Shown one piece after another: positions 1-7,165 of a DNA stretch of 10,848 bases. The notes beneath the pieces are model-generated. The model saw only the letters and a list, made by a program, of their open reading frames with translations. It was not told the DNA's origin and did no database searches. The stretch covers positions 1 through 10,848 of the forward strand of contig CALDHQ010000497.1 in assembly GCA_937894055.1 (NCBI GenBank). Direction: 5' to 3'. Position 1 is the first letter of the stretch, and the number at the start of each line of letters is the position of its first letter. The position numbers were made by a program, and so were the translations under genes. Origin of the DNA: an uncultured Polymorphobacter sp. Lineage in GTDB: Bacteria; Pseudomonadota; Alphaproteobacteria; Sphingomonadales; Sphingomonadaceae.

Positions 1-55
1 GTGGGCTGTCGAAGGCATACGGCCCGATCACTGGGACAGTGTGGTTGCTGCTATC
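1..55. other. Left host flank, unidentified coding-like DNA
   Basis: These bases lie outside the left inverted repeat. Two antisense frames are open and protein-like: plus from position 2 (reading WAVEGIRPDHWDSVVAAI) and minus from position 55 (reading DSSNHTVPVIGPYAFDSP). I recognise neither. Neither resembles the continuation of the CDF transporter found in the right flank, which would be expected after a simple insertion. The stretch is too short to choose a strand. Confidence 0.4.
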
Positions 56-93
56 GGGGTCTGAGTAGCAGTGGAACAGAAAACCTACACAAG
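56..93 (+). repeat. Left terminal inverted repeat (38 bp)
   Basis: The repeat begins GGGGTCTGAGTAGCAGTGG and ends ACACAAG. It matches the reverse complement of 10757-10794 at 36 of 38 positions, with mismatches at repeat positions 17 and 35. It lies 8 bp beyond the tnpA stop codon, as expected for the tnpA-proximal end of a Tn3-family element, and is the predicted TnpA binding and cleavage site. Confidence 0.97.
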
Positions 94-101
94 GATATGG
101 G

Positions 102-3100
102 TCACGCATCGTCGATGCCGGCGGCATTCGGGTCACGAAGCGGCCTGAGTTCCCCACGCGCCACGGTCTCCGGTAGCGTGAAGGCGTAGCGGCCGAGCAT
201 GTTGATATGCTTGAAGCCGAGCGGTGACAGCCGGGCGACGTCCTCTGGCCGGACGTCGAAGCCTTCGGCGTGGAGGCGATCGAGCGCTGCATCCATGTAG
301 ATCGTGTTCCACAGGACGACGAGATTAACGACGAGACCGAGCGCGCCGAGCTGATCTTCCTGGCCTTCGCGATAGCGCTGCCGCAATTCACCGCGTTTGC
401 CGTGGAAGATGATCCGCGCGAGCTGGTGGCGACCTTCGCCGCGATTGAGCTGGACCAGAATGCGGCGGCGGTAACTCTCGTCGTCAATGAAGCGCAGCAT
501 GTAGAGCGTCTTGGCGAGACGGCCTAACTCCTGAAGCGCCCGCGCCAGCTTGGTCGGACGGTCGTTGGTCTGCAGCGTCCGCGTGATCCCGGCGGCACGG
601 ACAACACCAAGCTTCAGCGAACCGGCCAGGCGCAGCAGGTCGTCCCAGTGCTCGGCGATGAGCTTGACGTTGATGCGGTGCGCGGCGAGCTCGTCGAGCG
701 CGCCATAATCAGCCTTGCCATCGATGCGCCAGAACCGGGCGCCGCCGATATCGGCAAGACGTGGGCTGAACTGGTAGCCGAGGAGATGGAAGATGCCGAA
801 GACCGTGTCGGTATAGCCGGCGGTATCGGTCATGATTTCGGTCGGGGAAAGCTCGGTTTCCTGCTCGAGAACCACGGCGAGCAAATTGAGGCTGTCGCGC
901 AGCGTGCCGGGCACCGTCACGGCATTAAGTCCGGTGAACTGGTCGGAGGCGAGATTGTACCAGGTCACGCCCCGCTTCTGACCAAAATAATGCGGGTTCG
1001 GCCCCGAATGGATCGTGCGCACCGGTACCGTGAAACGCAGCCCGTCGGCGGACGCGACTTCGCCGCCGCCCCACTCATGGGCCAGCGGGATCGCATTCTG
1101 GGCGGCGACAAGCATGGCGTTTGCGGCGGTCAGGGTGTCGGCACGCAGGAAGTTCTGCTTGACCCAGCTCAGCCGTGACCGACGCAGCGCCGGCGCGTCC
1201 AATCGGACAAGTGGCTCGAAGCCGGTGTTGGTCGCCTCGGCAACGAGTACCGCACAGATCGTAGTGGCGACATCCTCGGCTCGCGCCGCGCCTTCGCTGG
1301 CGTGCGTGAATGCTGCGGCAAAGTCGGTACGTGCGTGAACTTCCAAGATGAGTTCGGGCAGATCGAGCCGGGGCAGTAGTCCATCGATCGCGGCACGCAG
1401 AGCGATCAGGCTCGGTGGATCGTCGATCTTGTCCAAGGGTTCGAGGGAGAGGTCCGCTCCGTGCTCCGACCGGTTGATCGTCACCGCCGAGTTGGCTAGC
1501 AGGCGTGCTTCGGTCTCGCGATAGGCAAGGTCGAGCCGTCGCGCGAGGGCGTCGAGCTCATCGTCAGATGACGCCGATACGCCGACGGTCCGGCAGACCA
1601 CTGCTCGCGCTGCCTCCCATGCTGCCCCGGAAAGCAGGCCCTTGCGCGGATCGGCATATCGCAGCGATCGGACCGGAAAGATGTCGCGCCGGCGGATCGC
1701 GTGGCGCAGCCGGTCAAGGATGCAGAGCCGATATCCGACCAGATCAAGCGTGCCGTCCTTATTCCGCAACTGTCTCGCCCAGCTTTTCGGAGCAAAGGCA
1801 GTCGGTGGCGGTCCTGGACGTTTACCGCCCGCGTGAACGACCTTCAAAAACGCGATGGCATCGAGCAGCGGCTTGCCCGCCGGCGCTGCATCGAGTTCAA
1901 GGCCAGCCAGCAATGTTGGCAGGTAGCTGATCCGGCGCTGATGCCCACGAAGCTCGACGAAGTATATGTCATCGACAGGCTGCGCGAGGGCACCGATGCG
2001 CTCGATCGCGGCCGCGAGCGCTTCTGGGTCGACCAACGCGAAGACTGCCGCCCGGACATCGGCATCGACAGTGGCTTCGTCCAGCAACACGACACTGGCA
2101 GCGCGAAGCTTGAGCGCGGCCGCATCAAGATCGCGGAGCGACCGCATCCTTGCTTCCCGCGATACGGCCTGGGCGCGAGCAAACATGGTCGTCGATACCG
2201 CGTCGAAAAGATCAATAACGTCGTCGCTGGCGCTCGCTTCGAGCGAGCGGATAAATGCAACCAGCGTCGAGGCGCGGCGATCGTCCGGCAGGCGCGATAC
2301 CGCCTGGGCGCGCGCCGCCGAAGCGAACCGCGCAAGCGCGGCTGCCTTACCCGGCGGCACGCGGTCGAGATCTGGAAGGCCCTTTGCGAGGGCACGGATT
2401 TCGGTAAGGCGCGCAATGGCGCGGCTGATCTCCGGACCGCTCTGCATGTAAGGCCCGTCACGCAGCCGATCGAGCGGACTTTGGCGTTCGTTTGCGGGCA
2501 CGGCCACCAAGCGGTCGAGCCGTTCACGCTGCTCGGCCGTGAGCGTCTCGGTCAGGCGCCGATGCAGGTATGCGTGCATGCGGGCCCTCACCCTCGCGAC
2601 CGCGCGTTCGAGCACCGAGATCCCGGGGAGGACGACTTTGGCAGCCTGCAACCAAGCGACAGCCCGATCGAATAGGGTCGAAGGCCGATCGGTGCCTGTC
2701 CAGCACAGCGCGTACAAGAAGCGGTGAAGCCGGAAGGTCACGCCGAAATCGGTCAGCAGGCGATAGCCGTAGCGCTCGCGAATGCGCGGGCCATGGCGCC
2801 ACCGTCCGGCACTCGCGACATAGGTCGCCATCAGTTCGGTCAAACCCGTCATAGCCAACTGGTCGCCGGCGAAGCGGATCACCGATGCAGGTGTCAGCCC
2901 CGGATCTTCGAGGAAGGTGCCGAGCAACCGGATCGAGCCGAGCTGAACCGCGACGCCAAGACGATTGTGATCACCGCGATGCTCGCCAACAAAGGCGCGG
3001 TCGGCATCATCGAGGTGGAAATGCCGCGCCAGTTGGTCGGGGGTGGGGTCGCCGAGGAAACGCCCATACCGGCTTGCCTGCTCATCGGAGAGGAAGCCGA

Positions 3101-3107
3101 CCGGCAT
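102..3107 (-). CDS. tnpA: Tn3-family DDE transposase TnpA
   Basis: TnpA catalyses replicative transposition, binding the 38-bp ends and joining them to target DNA to give a cointegrate. The product is 1001 aa, the usual length for the family. The reading frame stays open upstream to 3257, but those residues overlap tnpR and look like out-of-frame resolvase; the ATG at 3107 gives the family N-terminus MPVGFLSDEQ. The N-terminal half (DNA binding) is followed by the RNase H-like core. Likely catalytic residues are Asp688 (SADG), Asp761 (MTDTAGYTD) and Glu891 (NRGEGRH), with spacing close to that known for Tn4430. The start lies 7 bp past the tnpR stop with no clear Shine-Dalgarno, so translation is probably coupled to tnpR. 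No frameshift or internal stop is present, so the gene appears functional. Confidence 0.96.
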   Translation of the reverse strand: MPVGFLSDEQASRYGRFLGDPTPDQLARHFHLDDADRAFVGEHRGDHNRLGVAVQLGSIRLLGTFLEDPGLTPASVIRFAGDQLAMTGLTELMATYVASAGRWRHGPRIRERYGYRLLTDFGVTFRLHRFLYALCWTGTDRPSTLFDRAVAWLQAAKVVLPGISVLERAVARVRARMHAYLHRRLTETLTAEQRERLDRLVAVPANERQSPLDRLRDGPYMQSGPEISRAIARLTEIRALAKGLPDLDRVPPGKAAALARFASAARAQAVSRLPDDRRASTLVAFIRSLEASASDDVIDLFDAVSTTMFARAQAVSREARMRSLRDLDAAALKLRAASVVLLDEATVDADVRAAVFALVDPEALAAAIERIGALAQPVDDIYFVELRGHQRRISYLPTLLAGLELDAAPAGKPLLDAIAFLKVVHAGGKRPGPPPTAFAPKSWARQLRNKDGTLDLVGYRLCILDRLRHAIRRRDIFPVRSLRYADPRKGLLSGAAWEAARAVVCRTVGVSASSDDELDALARRLDLAYRETEARLLANSAVTINRSEHGADLSLEPLDKIDDPPSLIALRAAIDGLLPRLDLPELILEVHARTDFAAAFTHASEGAARAEDVATTICAVLVAEATNTGFEPLVRLDAPALRRSRLSWVKQNFLRADTLTAANAMLVAAQNAIPLAHEWGGGEVASADGLRFTVPVRTIHSGPNPHYFGQKRGVTWYNLASDQFTGLNAVTVPGTLRDSLNLLAVVLEQETELSPTEIMTDTAGYTDTVFGIFHLLGYQFSPRLADIGGARFWRIDGKADYGALDELAAHRINVKLIAEHWDDLLRLAGSLKLGVVRAAGITRTLQTNDRPTKLARALQELGRLAKTLYMLRFIDDESYRRRILVQLNRGEGRHQLARIIFHGKRGELRQRYREGQEDQLGALGLVVNLVVLWNTIYMDAALDRLHAEGFDVRPEDVARLSPLGFKHINMLGRYAFTLPETVARGELRPLRDPNAAGIDDA

Positions 3108-3114
3108 CGAGCGT

Positions 3115-3729
3115 CTAGATCGCGCCCGTGGGTTTTGCGCGTTTGCCCAGCAGCGGAGCTGCCAGCTCACGAGGCTGCCCCTTGGCGTCGACGTAGGCGT
3201 AGAGCGTCGACACCGAGACGCCGAGCTGCTTTGCAACATCGCGCGCAGCGTTTTCACGATCGGCCATCATCGCCATGGCCGCTTTCAGCTTCTGCTTTGT
3301 CATCACACGCGGGCGCCCGCCGGCGCGACCCCGGGCGCGGGCTGCGGCCAGACCCGCCATGGTACGTTCGTGAATAAGATCGCGCTCGAATTCTGCGAGC
3401 GTCGCAAAGATGCCGAACACGAGGCGCCCGGTCGCGGTGGTGGTGTCGACGTCGCCAGTCAACACCTTCAGCCCGACACCGCGCTTCTGCAGGTCGCCGA
3501 CCAGTCCGACGACATGCGGCAACGAGCGGCCGATACGGTCTAGCTTCCACACCGCCAGGGCGTCGCCGTCGCGCGCGACCTCGAGCGCTTGGGCCAAGCC
3601 TGGTCGCTCGGTGGCGCGGCCTGAGCACACATCTTCGTACACCCGCTCGCATCCTGCGCGCTCCAACGCGTCGCGTTGCAGATCGAGGCTCTGCTCCCCC
3701 GTCGACACGCGCATGTACCCGATTAGCAT
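3115..3729 (-). CDS. tnpR: Serine resolvase TnpR
   Basis: A small serine recombinase that resolves the cointegrate made by TnpA at res; in this family it also often represses its own promoter. From the ATG the product is 204 aa. The N-terminal catalytic domain opens MLIGYMRVSTGEQ, with Arg7 and the nucleophile Ser9, and contains WKLDRIGRS (61-69). The long E-helix region follows (about 101-135). A C-terminal helix-turn-helix covers about 145-182 (DVAKQLGVSVSTLYAYV). Start choice is uncertain: GGAGG (3741-3745 on the complement) lies 11 nt from the ATG at 3729 but 5 nt from an in-frame TTG at 3735, which would add two residues (MA). tnpA follows after 7 bp, so the two genes form one operon. 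Confidence 0.94.
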   Translation of the reverse strand: MLIGYMRVSTGEQSLDLQRDALERAGCERVYEDVCSGRATERPGLAQALEVARDGDALAVWKLDRIGRSLPHVVGLVGDLQKRGVGLKVLTGDVDTTTATGRLVFGIFATLAEFERDLIHERTMAGLAAARARGRAGGRPRVMTKQKLKAAMAMMADRENAARDVAKQLGVSVSTLYAYVDAKGQPRELAAPLLGKRAKPTGAI

Positions 3730-3735
3730 GGCCAA

Positions 3736-3877
3736 TTTTGCCTCCGCACAGAAATCTACATACCACGGGGTTTACTGGCTACAGGTTTATGGACGGGTTG
3801 ATGTGAGAATATGACGCGTGCCGCAGCGCTGTGGCCTACGCTCGCTTCCATCACAACAAACGGCGGTTTGTTGGACA
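3736..3877 (-). promoter_or_regulatory. Probable res site and tnpR-tnpA promoter region
   Basis: In elements with co-directional tnpR-tnpA, res lies directly upstream of tnpR, and this gene-free stretch is in that place. On the plus strand it holds three related copies of GGTTT(A/G)(Y)TGGAC at 3769-3778, 3784-3795 and 3865-3877. The last is part of a perfect 8-bp dyad with a 4-base spacer (CAACAAAC at 3854-3861, GTTTGTTG at 3866-3873). These could be TnpR half-sites. I could not assign the classical three subsites or a clear -35/-10 pair, so the boundaries are approximate. A GGAGG ribosome-binding site for tnpR lies at 3741-3745 on the complement. Confidence 0.45.
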
Positions 3878-4147
3878 GGCGGCTCGGCTGCTACCGACCC
3901 AATTCAAGCTATTCCTCGATCGGTTCTTAGAAGGCAACTCCTTCCGGAACCGGCCATTCGAACGTGGTGGAACGGCTTGGCTCTCGGCGTGCCATTGCGG
4001 TCGTCCGAAATGATTTGCCCAGAGGCAGGCGATCCTTTGTCAGACAACAACTGACCGAATAGGGAACCCGTTCACCGTGTAAGCCCAGTATAGGCTTTGA
4101 ACCGATTGCACTACCGGATCAAGTTCCGATGGAAGTAAATTTTCTCG
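3878..4147. other. Gene-free spacer between res and the marR gene
   Basis: About 270 bp with no gene I can support. Short open frames run through it, but they have no start signal or recognisable family. Two small dyads are visible: TTGTCAGACAA at 4037-4047, which resembles a FadR-subfamily GntR operator, and AAGCC/GGCTT around a 7-base loop at 4081-4097. The second lies just past the 3' end of the MarR gene but lacks a U-tract, so it is a weak terminator candidate. The stretch is probably junction DNA left where the cargo joined the transposition module. Confidence 0.5.
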
Positions 4148-4642
4148 TCAGTCCCGTTCCAGTACTTCAGGAACGGACGAAAGGTTGTTACCGATACAGT
4201 CGAGCAGTGTTTTGAGGGTCGCCACATCTGCGTTGGTCAGACCCTTCCATGTGAGGTCATGCAGCCAGTCTGCTTCCTTGCGCAACAGAGGGACAAGATC
4301 ATAAGCTGCGGGAAGGAGATGCACCTGCCACACCCGACGATCGGTCGGGCATGGGCGCCGTTCGACTAGTCGCTGCTCTTCCAGCCTGTCAATCGCCTGG
4401 CCGATCGTGGCGCGCTCGAGATCGAGAAGACGTGCCAGTTCGGACTGCGACACGCCTTCGCACCTCAGAAGGTAAGCGAGCATGCGCCATTGGGTTCGCG
4501 TGAGCCCCGTCTGCGCGATACGCCGTTCGAACGCCTGCCGCAATGTGCGGGTGAGCTCCTCCATCAGGAACACGATCTCGTCACGGTCGGTCACCAAAGG
4601 AGCGGCTGCTGCTGAGCCAGTATAGGCGCTACGACTTGGCAT
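4148..4642 (-). CDS. MarR-family transcriptional regulator
   Basis: A winged helix-turn-helix regulator of 164 aa, most likely a ligand-responsive repressor of the divergent hydrolase/efflux operon and of itself. The MarR fold is seen in order: N-terminal dimerisation helix (about 20-45), helix-turn-helix with LTRTQWRMLAYL and VSQSELARLLDLERATIGQ (about 47-90), then the wing with the family DxR signature (TDRRVWQVHLL, 100-110). C-terminal dimerisation helices follow. The N-terminus (MPSRSAYTGSAAAAP) is unconserved and has only a poor ribosome-binding site, AAGG directly against the ATG, so the start is provisional. Many MarR proteins beside aromatic catabolism or efflux genes sense phenolic compounds or CoA thioesters. 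The thioesterase next door makes a CoA-linked ligand plausible but unproven. Confidence 0.92.
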   Translation of the reverse strand: MPSRSAYTGSAAAAPLVTDRDEIVFLMEELTRTLRQAFERRIAQTGLTRTQWRMLAYLLRCEGVSQSELARLLDLERATIGQAIDRLEEQRLVERRPCPTDRRVWQVHLLPAAYDLVPLLRKEADWLHDLTWKGLTNADVATLKTLLDCIGNNLSSVPEVLERD

Positions 4643-4662
4643 CCTTGGAGTTAGCTGCCGAA

Positions 4663-4690
4663 TTGACTGGATGGCAAGATGAGATAATGT
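4663..4690 (+). promoter_or_regulatory. Candidate sigma70-type promoter of the hydrolase-RND operon
   Basis: TTGACT at 4663-4668 is a good -35 match. The -10 could be GATAAT (4683-4688, close to consensus but only a 14-bp spacer) or TAATGT (4685-4690, weaker match but a 16-bp spacer). It lies about 30-55 bp upstream of the GTG start at 4720, within the 77-bp divergent gap. The proposed -10 overlaps the left arm of the palindrome at 4688-4703, which would suit repression. Confidence 0.45.
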
Positions 4691-4703
4691 AAGACGGTTT
4701 ACA
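4688..4703. promoter_or_regulatory. Candidate MarR operator palindrome
   Basis: TGTAAGACGGTTTACA has perfect 5-bp inverted arms (TGTAA/TTACA) around a 6-base centre. Its size and AT-rich arms fit known MarR-family operators. It lies between the divergent marR and hydrolase genes and overlaps or follows the proposed -10 of the operon, where a bound repressor would block transcription. This is the only clear dyad in the 77-bp gap. Confidence 0.55.
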
Positions 4704-4719
4704 GAATGAGGCGTAGGCG

Positions 4720-5583
4720 GTGAAGCAAATCCAGTTTACGGGAGCCGAGGGACAGACACTGGCGGCTGATACGATGGGCGTTGACGACGCCCTACCTGTT
4801 ATCTTGGCACATGGCGGCGGGCAGACCAGGCTCAGCTGGCGCCGGACACAGGAAAGGCTGGCAGCTGCTGGTCTGAGGGCCATCGCGATAGATCTTCGCG
4901 GCCATGGCGAAAGCCAATGGTCGTCGTCTGGCCACTATCGGATCGAGGATTTTGCCGACGATCTTCTTTGCGTGGCGCATGCCTTGGGAACGCCCCCCGC
5001 TCTGGTCGGTGCCTCGCTGGGCGGGCTGTCCGGTCTGATTGCCGAAGGTGAAATCAGGCCGGGCAGCTTTGCGTCGCTAACCCTGGTCGATATTGCGCCC
5101 AACATGGAGCCGGCAGGAGTCGCACGGGTGATGGGCTTCATGGCGGCGCATCTCGAAACCGGCTTCGCCTCGGCGGAAGAGGCTGCCGAGATTGTTGACA
5201 GTTATCGCCCCCGGGAGGGGCGGCGGACGACGGCCGAGCGGATCGCGCCCTATGTGCGGAAGGGGCAGGATGGGCGCTGGCGCTGGCACTGGGATCCCCG
5301 CTTCATCACTTCGGTGATGTCGAGCAGGGGGGAGGCTCGCATGGAACGGCTTGCCGAAGCAGCGCGGCGGCTCGCCTGCCCGGTGCATCTGATCCGCGGA
5401 GGATCAAGTGATCTCGTTTCGCCAGAAGGAGCGGCAGCTTTCCTGGACCTCGTGCCACACGCCCGCTTCACCGACATTGCGGGTGCCGGACATATGGTCG
5501 TGGGCGATCGCAATGATGCCTTTGCCGATGCCATCCTGACCTTCCTGCAGGACACCGATCAGTCAATAAGAGGATTTGCATGA
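4720..5583 (+). CDS. Alpha/beta-fold hydrolase
   Basis: A 287-aa cytoplasmic enzyme of the alpha/beta hydrolase fold, likely cleaving an ester, amide, lactone or C-C bond of a small molecule. Visible features are the oxyanion-region HGGG (31-34), IDLRGHGES (57-65), the nucleophile elbow GASLGG with Ser99, the acid Asp231 (GGSSDLVSPE) and the base His258 (GAGHMVVGD). The region at about 128-200 is the lid, which usually sets substrate choice. No signal peptide is seen. The start is GTG, preceded by GAGG at 4708-4711 (8-nt spacing). It is the first gene of the operon and its stop overlaps the next start (ATGA). The fold alone does not fix the substrate; haloalkane dehalogenase, haloperoxidase-like and esterase subgroups share these motifs. 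Confidence 0.9.
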   Translation: MKQIQFTGAEGQTLAADTMGVDDALPVILAHGGGQTRLSWRRTQERLAAAGLRAIAIDLRGHGESQWSSSGHYRIEDFADDLLCVAHALGTPPALVGASLGGLSGLIAEGEIRPGSFASLTLVDIAPNMEPAGVARVMGFMAAHLETGFASAEEAAEIVDSYRPREGRRTTAERIAPYVRKGQDGRWRWHWDPRFITSVMSSRGEARMERLAEAARRLACPVHLIRGGSSDLVSPEGAAAFLDLVPHARFTDIAGAGHMVVGDRNDAFADAILTFLQDTDQSIRGFA

Positions 5584-5999
5584 CCGTTGACAGGAGTGCG
5601 CTCACGACGCTCGATGGACTTCAGGCGGCGCTCCACATTGCCCCTTTCCATCGCTGGCTTGGCCTCGAGCTGCTCTCGGCATCGCACGGCGGCATCGTGA
5701 TTGCCATGCCGTGGCGCGACGAACTGGTGTCGAACCCGGCGCTCGGCGCGGCACATGGTGGCGTACTCGCCTCTCTCGTTGACCTTGGTGGCTTGTATGC
5801 GGTGCTGGCGGCCGGCGGACTGGCGCAGGCGACCGCCGACCTTCGGGTCGATTATCATCGTCCTGCGCTGGCGGGCCGGATCCTGGCCCGCAGTCGGGTG
5901 GTCAAGCTGGGAAAGCGCCTGAGTGTTGCCGATACGCTTGTCGAGACCGAGGCGGGCGATCTGCTGGCGTCTGGTCGCGGGGCCTATCTGAGTGCTTGA
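5580..5999 (+). CDS. PaaI-family hotdog-fold thioesterase
   Basis: A 139-aa hotdog-fold protein, the usual length for PaaI/4HBT-type acyl-CoA thioesterases, which release CoA from (often aromatic) acyl-CoA in the cytoplasm. The signature NPALGAAHGGVLASLVDLGG (52-71) carries the HGG motif (59-61), and Asp68 occupies the place of the catalytic acid in PaaI enzymes. The strand motif ADLRVDYHRPA (86-96) is also typical. The ATG overlaps the hydrolase stop (ATGA at 5580-5583), with AGGA at 5571-5574 as ribosome-binding site, so translation is probably coupled. The 3' end overlaps the adaptor gene by 8 bp. A thioesterase locked between a hydrolase and an efflux pump suggests the exported compound passes through an acyl-CoA or thioester form; this is inference. 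Confidence 0.9.
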   Translation: MTVDRSALTTLDGLQAALHIAPFHRWLGLELLSASHGGIVIAMPWRDELVSNPALGAAHGGVLASLVDLGGLYAVLAAGGLAQATADLRVDYHRPALAGRILARSRVVKLGKRLSVADTLVETEAGDLLASGRGAYLSA

Positions 6000-7155
6000 G
6001 CTTTCCCGCACATTCAAGCGCATTCCGCTCCTTGGTCTGTTGGGTGCCGCTGCATGGGCACTTTTTGGCTGCTCGGACGAACCAAAGTCCAACGATGCGC
6101 CGGTGGCCGCCCCGCAATCCATCGATGTTCAGGTTGTTCTGGCGCGTGCCGAACAAGTGTCTACGCCGATAAGGGCATCGGGGACGGTTGCCGCAATGCA
6201 GACAAGCAACGTGACCGCCCTTGTCGAGGGGCCGGTCGATCGCGTGTTTGTCCGCGTCGGAGATCGTGTGACCCGGGGGCAACCGTTGCTGCGTATCCGG
6301 CAGGCCGATTATCAGCGGCGGGCCAGCGAGGCGGAGGCCGCACTTCGTGTTGCCGACGCCGAAGTGGTGCAGACCGAGCGGGCCTTCGAGCGGGTGCTCC
6401 AACTGAAGGAGCGCGGTTTTGCGCCAGCCGCCCGGCTGGATGAGGCAGAGGCCGCGCGCGACGTGGCACGGGCGCGCCGCGATCAGTCGCGAGCGGCGTT
6501 GGCGACCGCTCGCCAGGCGCTGTCGGATACGGTGCTTCGCGCGCCCTATGACGGTGTCGTCACGCAGCGCATGGTGGATGAAGGCATGTTTCTGAACAGC
6601 CGTTTTTCCATGGGTGGGCAGTCATCCGCGCTGCAGCTTCAGGAATTGCGCGTGGTGGCAGCGATCGTGGCCGTGCCCGAGGCACGGGTGTCAGAACTGC
6701 GCAAGGGACAGCCGGCGCGCCTGTTCATCACCGGTCAGGCCGGGGCGTTGCCGAGCGAAGTGTTCATCATCAACGATTTCATCGATCCCAGGTCTCGGAC
6801 CGTTGAAGTGCGGCTGCCGGTTCGCAATCCCGACTACGCCATCAGCAGCGGCGTTTCGGTCGTTGCCGAAATTCTCATCGATCCGGTCAATGCCATTGTT
6901 GTGTCGCGTCGCGCGCTTCGCGGCGAAAGCGCAAATCCGCATCTGTTTGTACTGATCGGTGACGTTGCGCGGCGGCGTGCCGTGAAGACGGCAGATGTCG
7001 ATCTTGACCGGGTTCGGATCGTCGAGGGCGTGGCGGCGGGCGACCGCGTGATCCTCGATCCGCCCACGACACTGGCCGACGGCATGAAGGTCCGGGTCCG
7101 TGCAACAGACGCGGGATCGCGCCCTGCGGCCGCCAGCGCGCCGGGCAGCAGGTAG
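5992..7155 (+). CDS. RND efflux periplasmic adaptor (membrane fusion lipoprotein)
   Basis: A 387-aa adaptor of the HlyD/AcrA type that links an RND permease to an outer-membrane channel. The N-terminus has a basic start, a hydrophobic stretch (about 11-25) and a lipobox-like LFGC ending at Cys27, so it is probably a lipoprotein facing the periplasm. Phe at -2 of the lipobox is slightly unusual. Next come the first lipoyl half (about 72-105, ALVEGPVDRVFVRVGDRV), an alanine/arginine-rich alpha-hairpin coiled coil (about 105-178), the second lipoyl half (LRAPYDGVVTQRMVDEGM, 182-199), the beta-barrel (about 215-295) and a membrane-proximal domain. The GTG start lies 8 bp inside the thioesterase gene and has only a weak ribosome-binding site, consistent with coupling. 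The permease gene follows after 10 bp. Confidence 0.93.
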   Translation: MLELSRTFKRIPLLGLLGAAAWALFGCSDEPKSNDAPVAAPQSIDVQVVLARAEQVSTPIRASGTVAAMQTSNVTALVEGPVDRVFVRVGDRVTRGQPLLRIRQADYQRRASEAEAALRVADAEVVQTERAFERVLQLKERGFAPAARLDEAEAARDVARARRDQSRAALATARQALSDTVLRAPYDGVVTQRMVDEGMFLNSRFSMGGQSSALQLQELRVVAAIVAVPEARVSELRKGQPARLFITGQAGALPSEVFIINDFIDPRSRTVEVRLPVRNPDYAISSGVSVVAEILIDPVNAIVVSRRALRGESANPHLFVLIGDVARRRAVKTADVDLDRVRIVEGVAAGDRVILDPPTTLADGMKVRVRATDAGSRPAAASAPGSR

Positions 7156-7159
7156 GAGA
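7154..7159 (+). promoter_or_regulatory. Ribosome-binding site that sets the RND permease start
   Basis: AGGAGA lies 6 nt before the ATG at 7166. The frame is open upstream to 7100, but those 22 residues are basic, overlap the adaptor gene and do not match RND proteins. The start at 7166 gives the typical N-terminus MWLADVSIRRPVFA. Confidence 0.85.
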
Positions 7160-7165
7160 ACAGTC

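Noticed and set aside
1701..2675. 324-codon plus-strand open frame opposite tnpA
   Set aside because: It is antisense to a clearly functional transposase, arises from high GC content, and its arginine-rich translation shows no family.
3108..3257. N-terminal extension of tnpA to 3257
   Set aside because: These 50 residues overlap the resolvase gene in another frame; the ATG at 3107 gives the family N-terminus and the standard 1001-aa length.
3831..4013. 60-codon plus-strand open frame next to the res region
   Set aside because: Its translation looks mildly protein-like, but it starts with GTG without a ribosome-binding site, overlaps the putative res dyad and matches no family I know.
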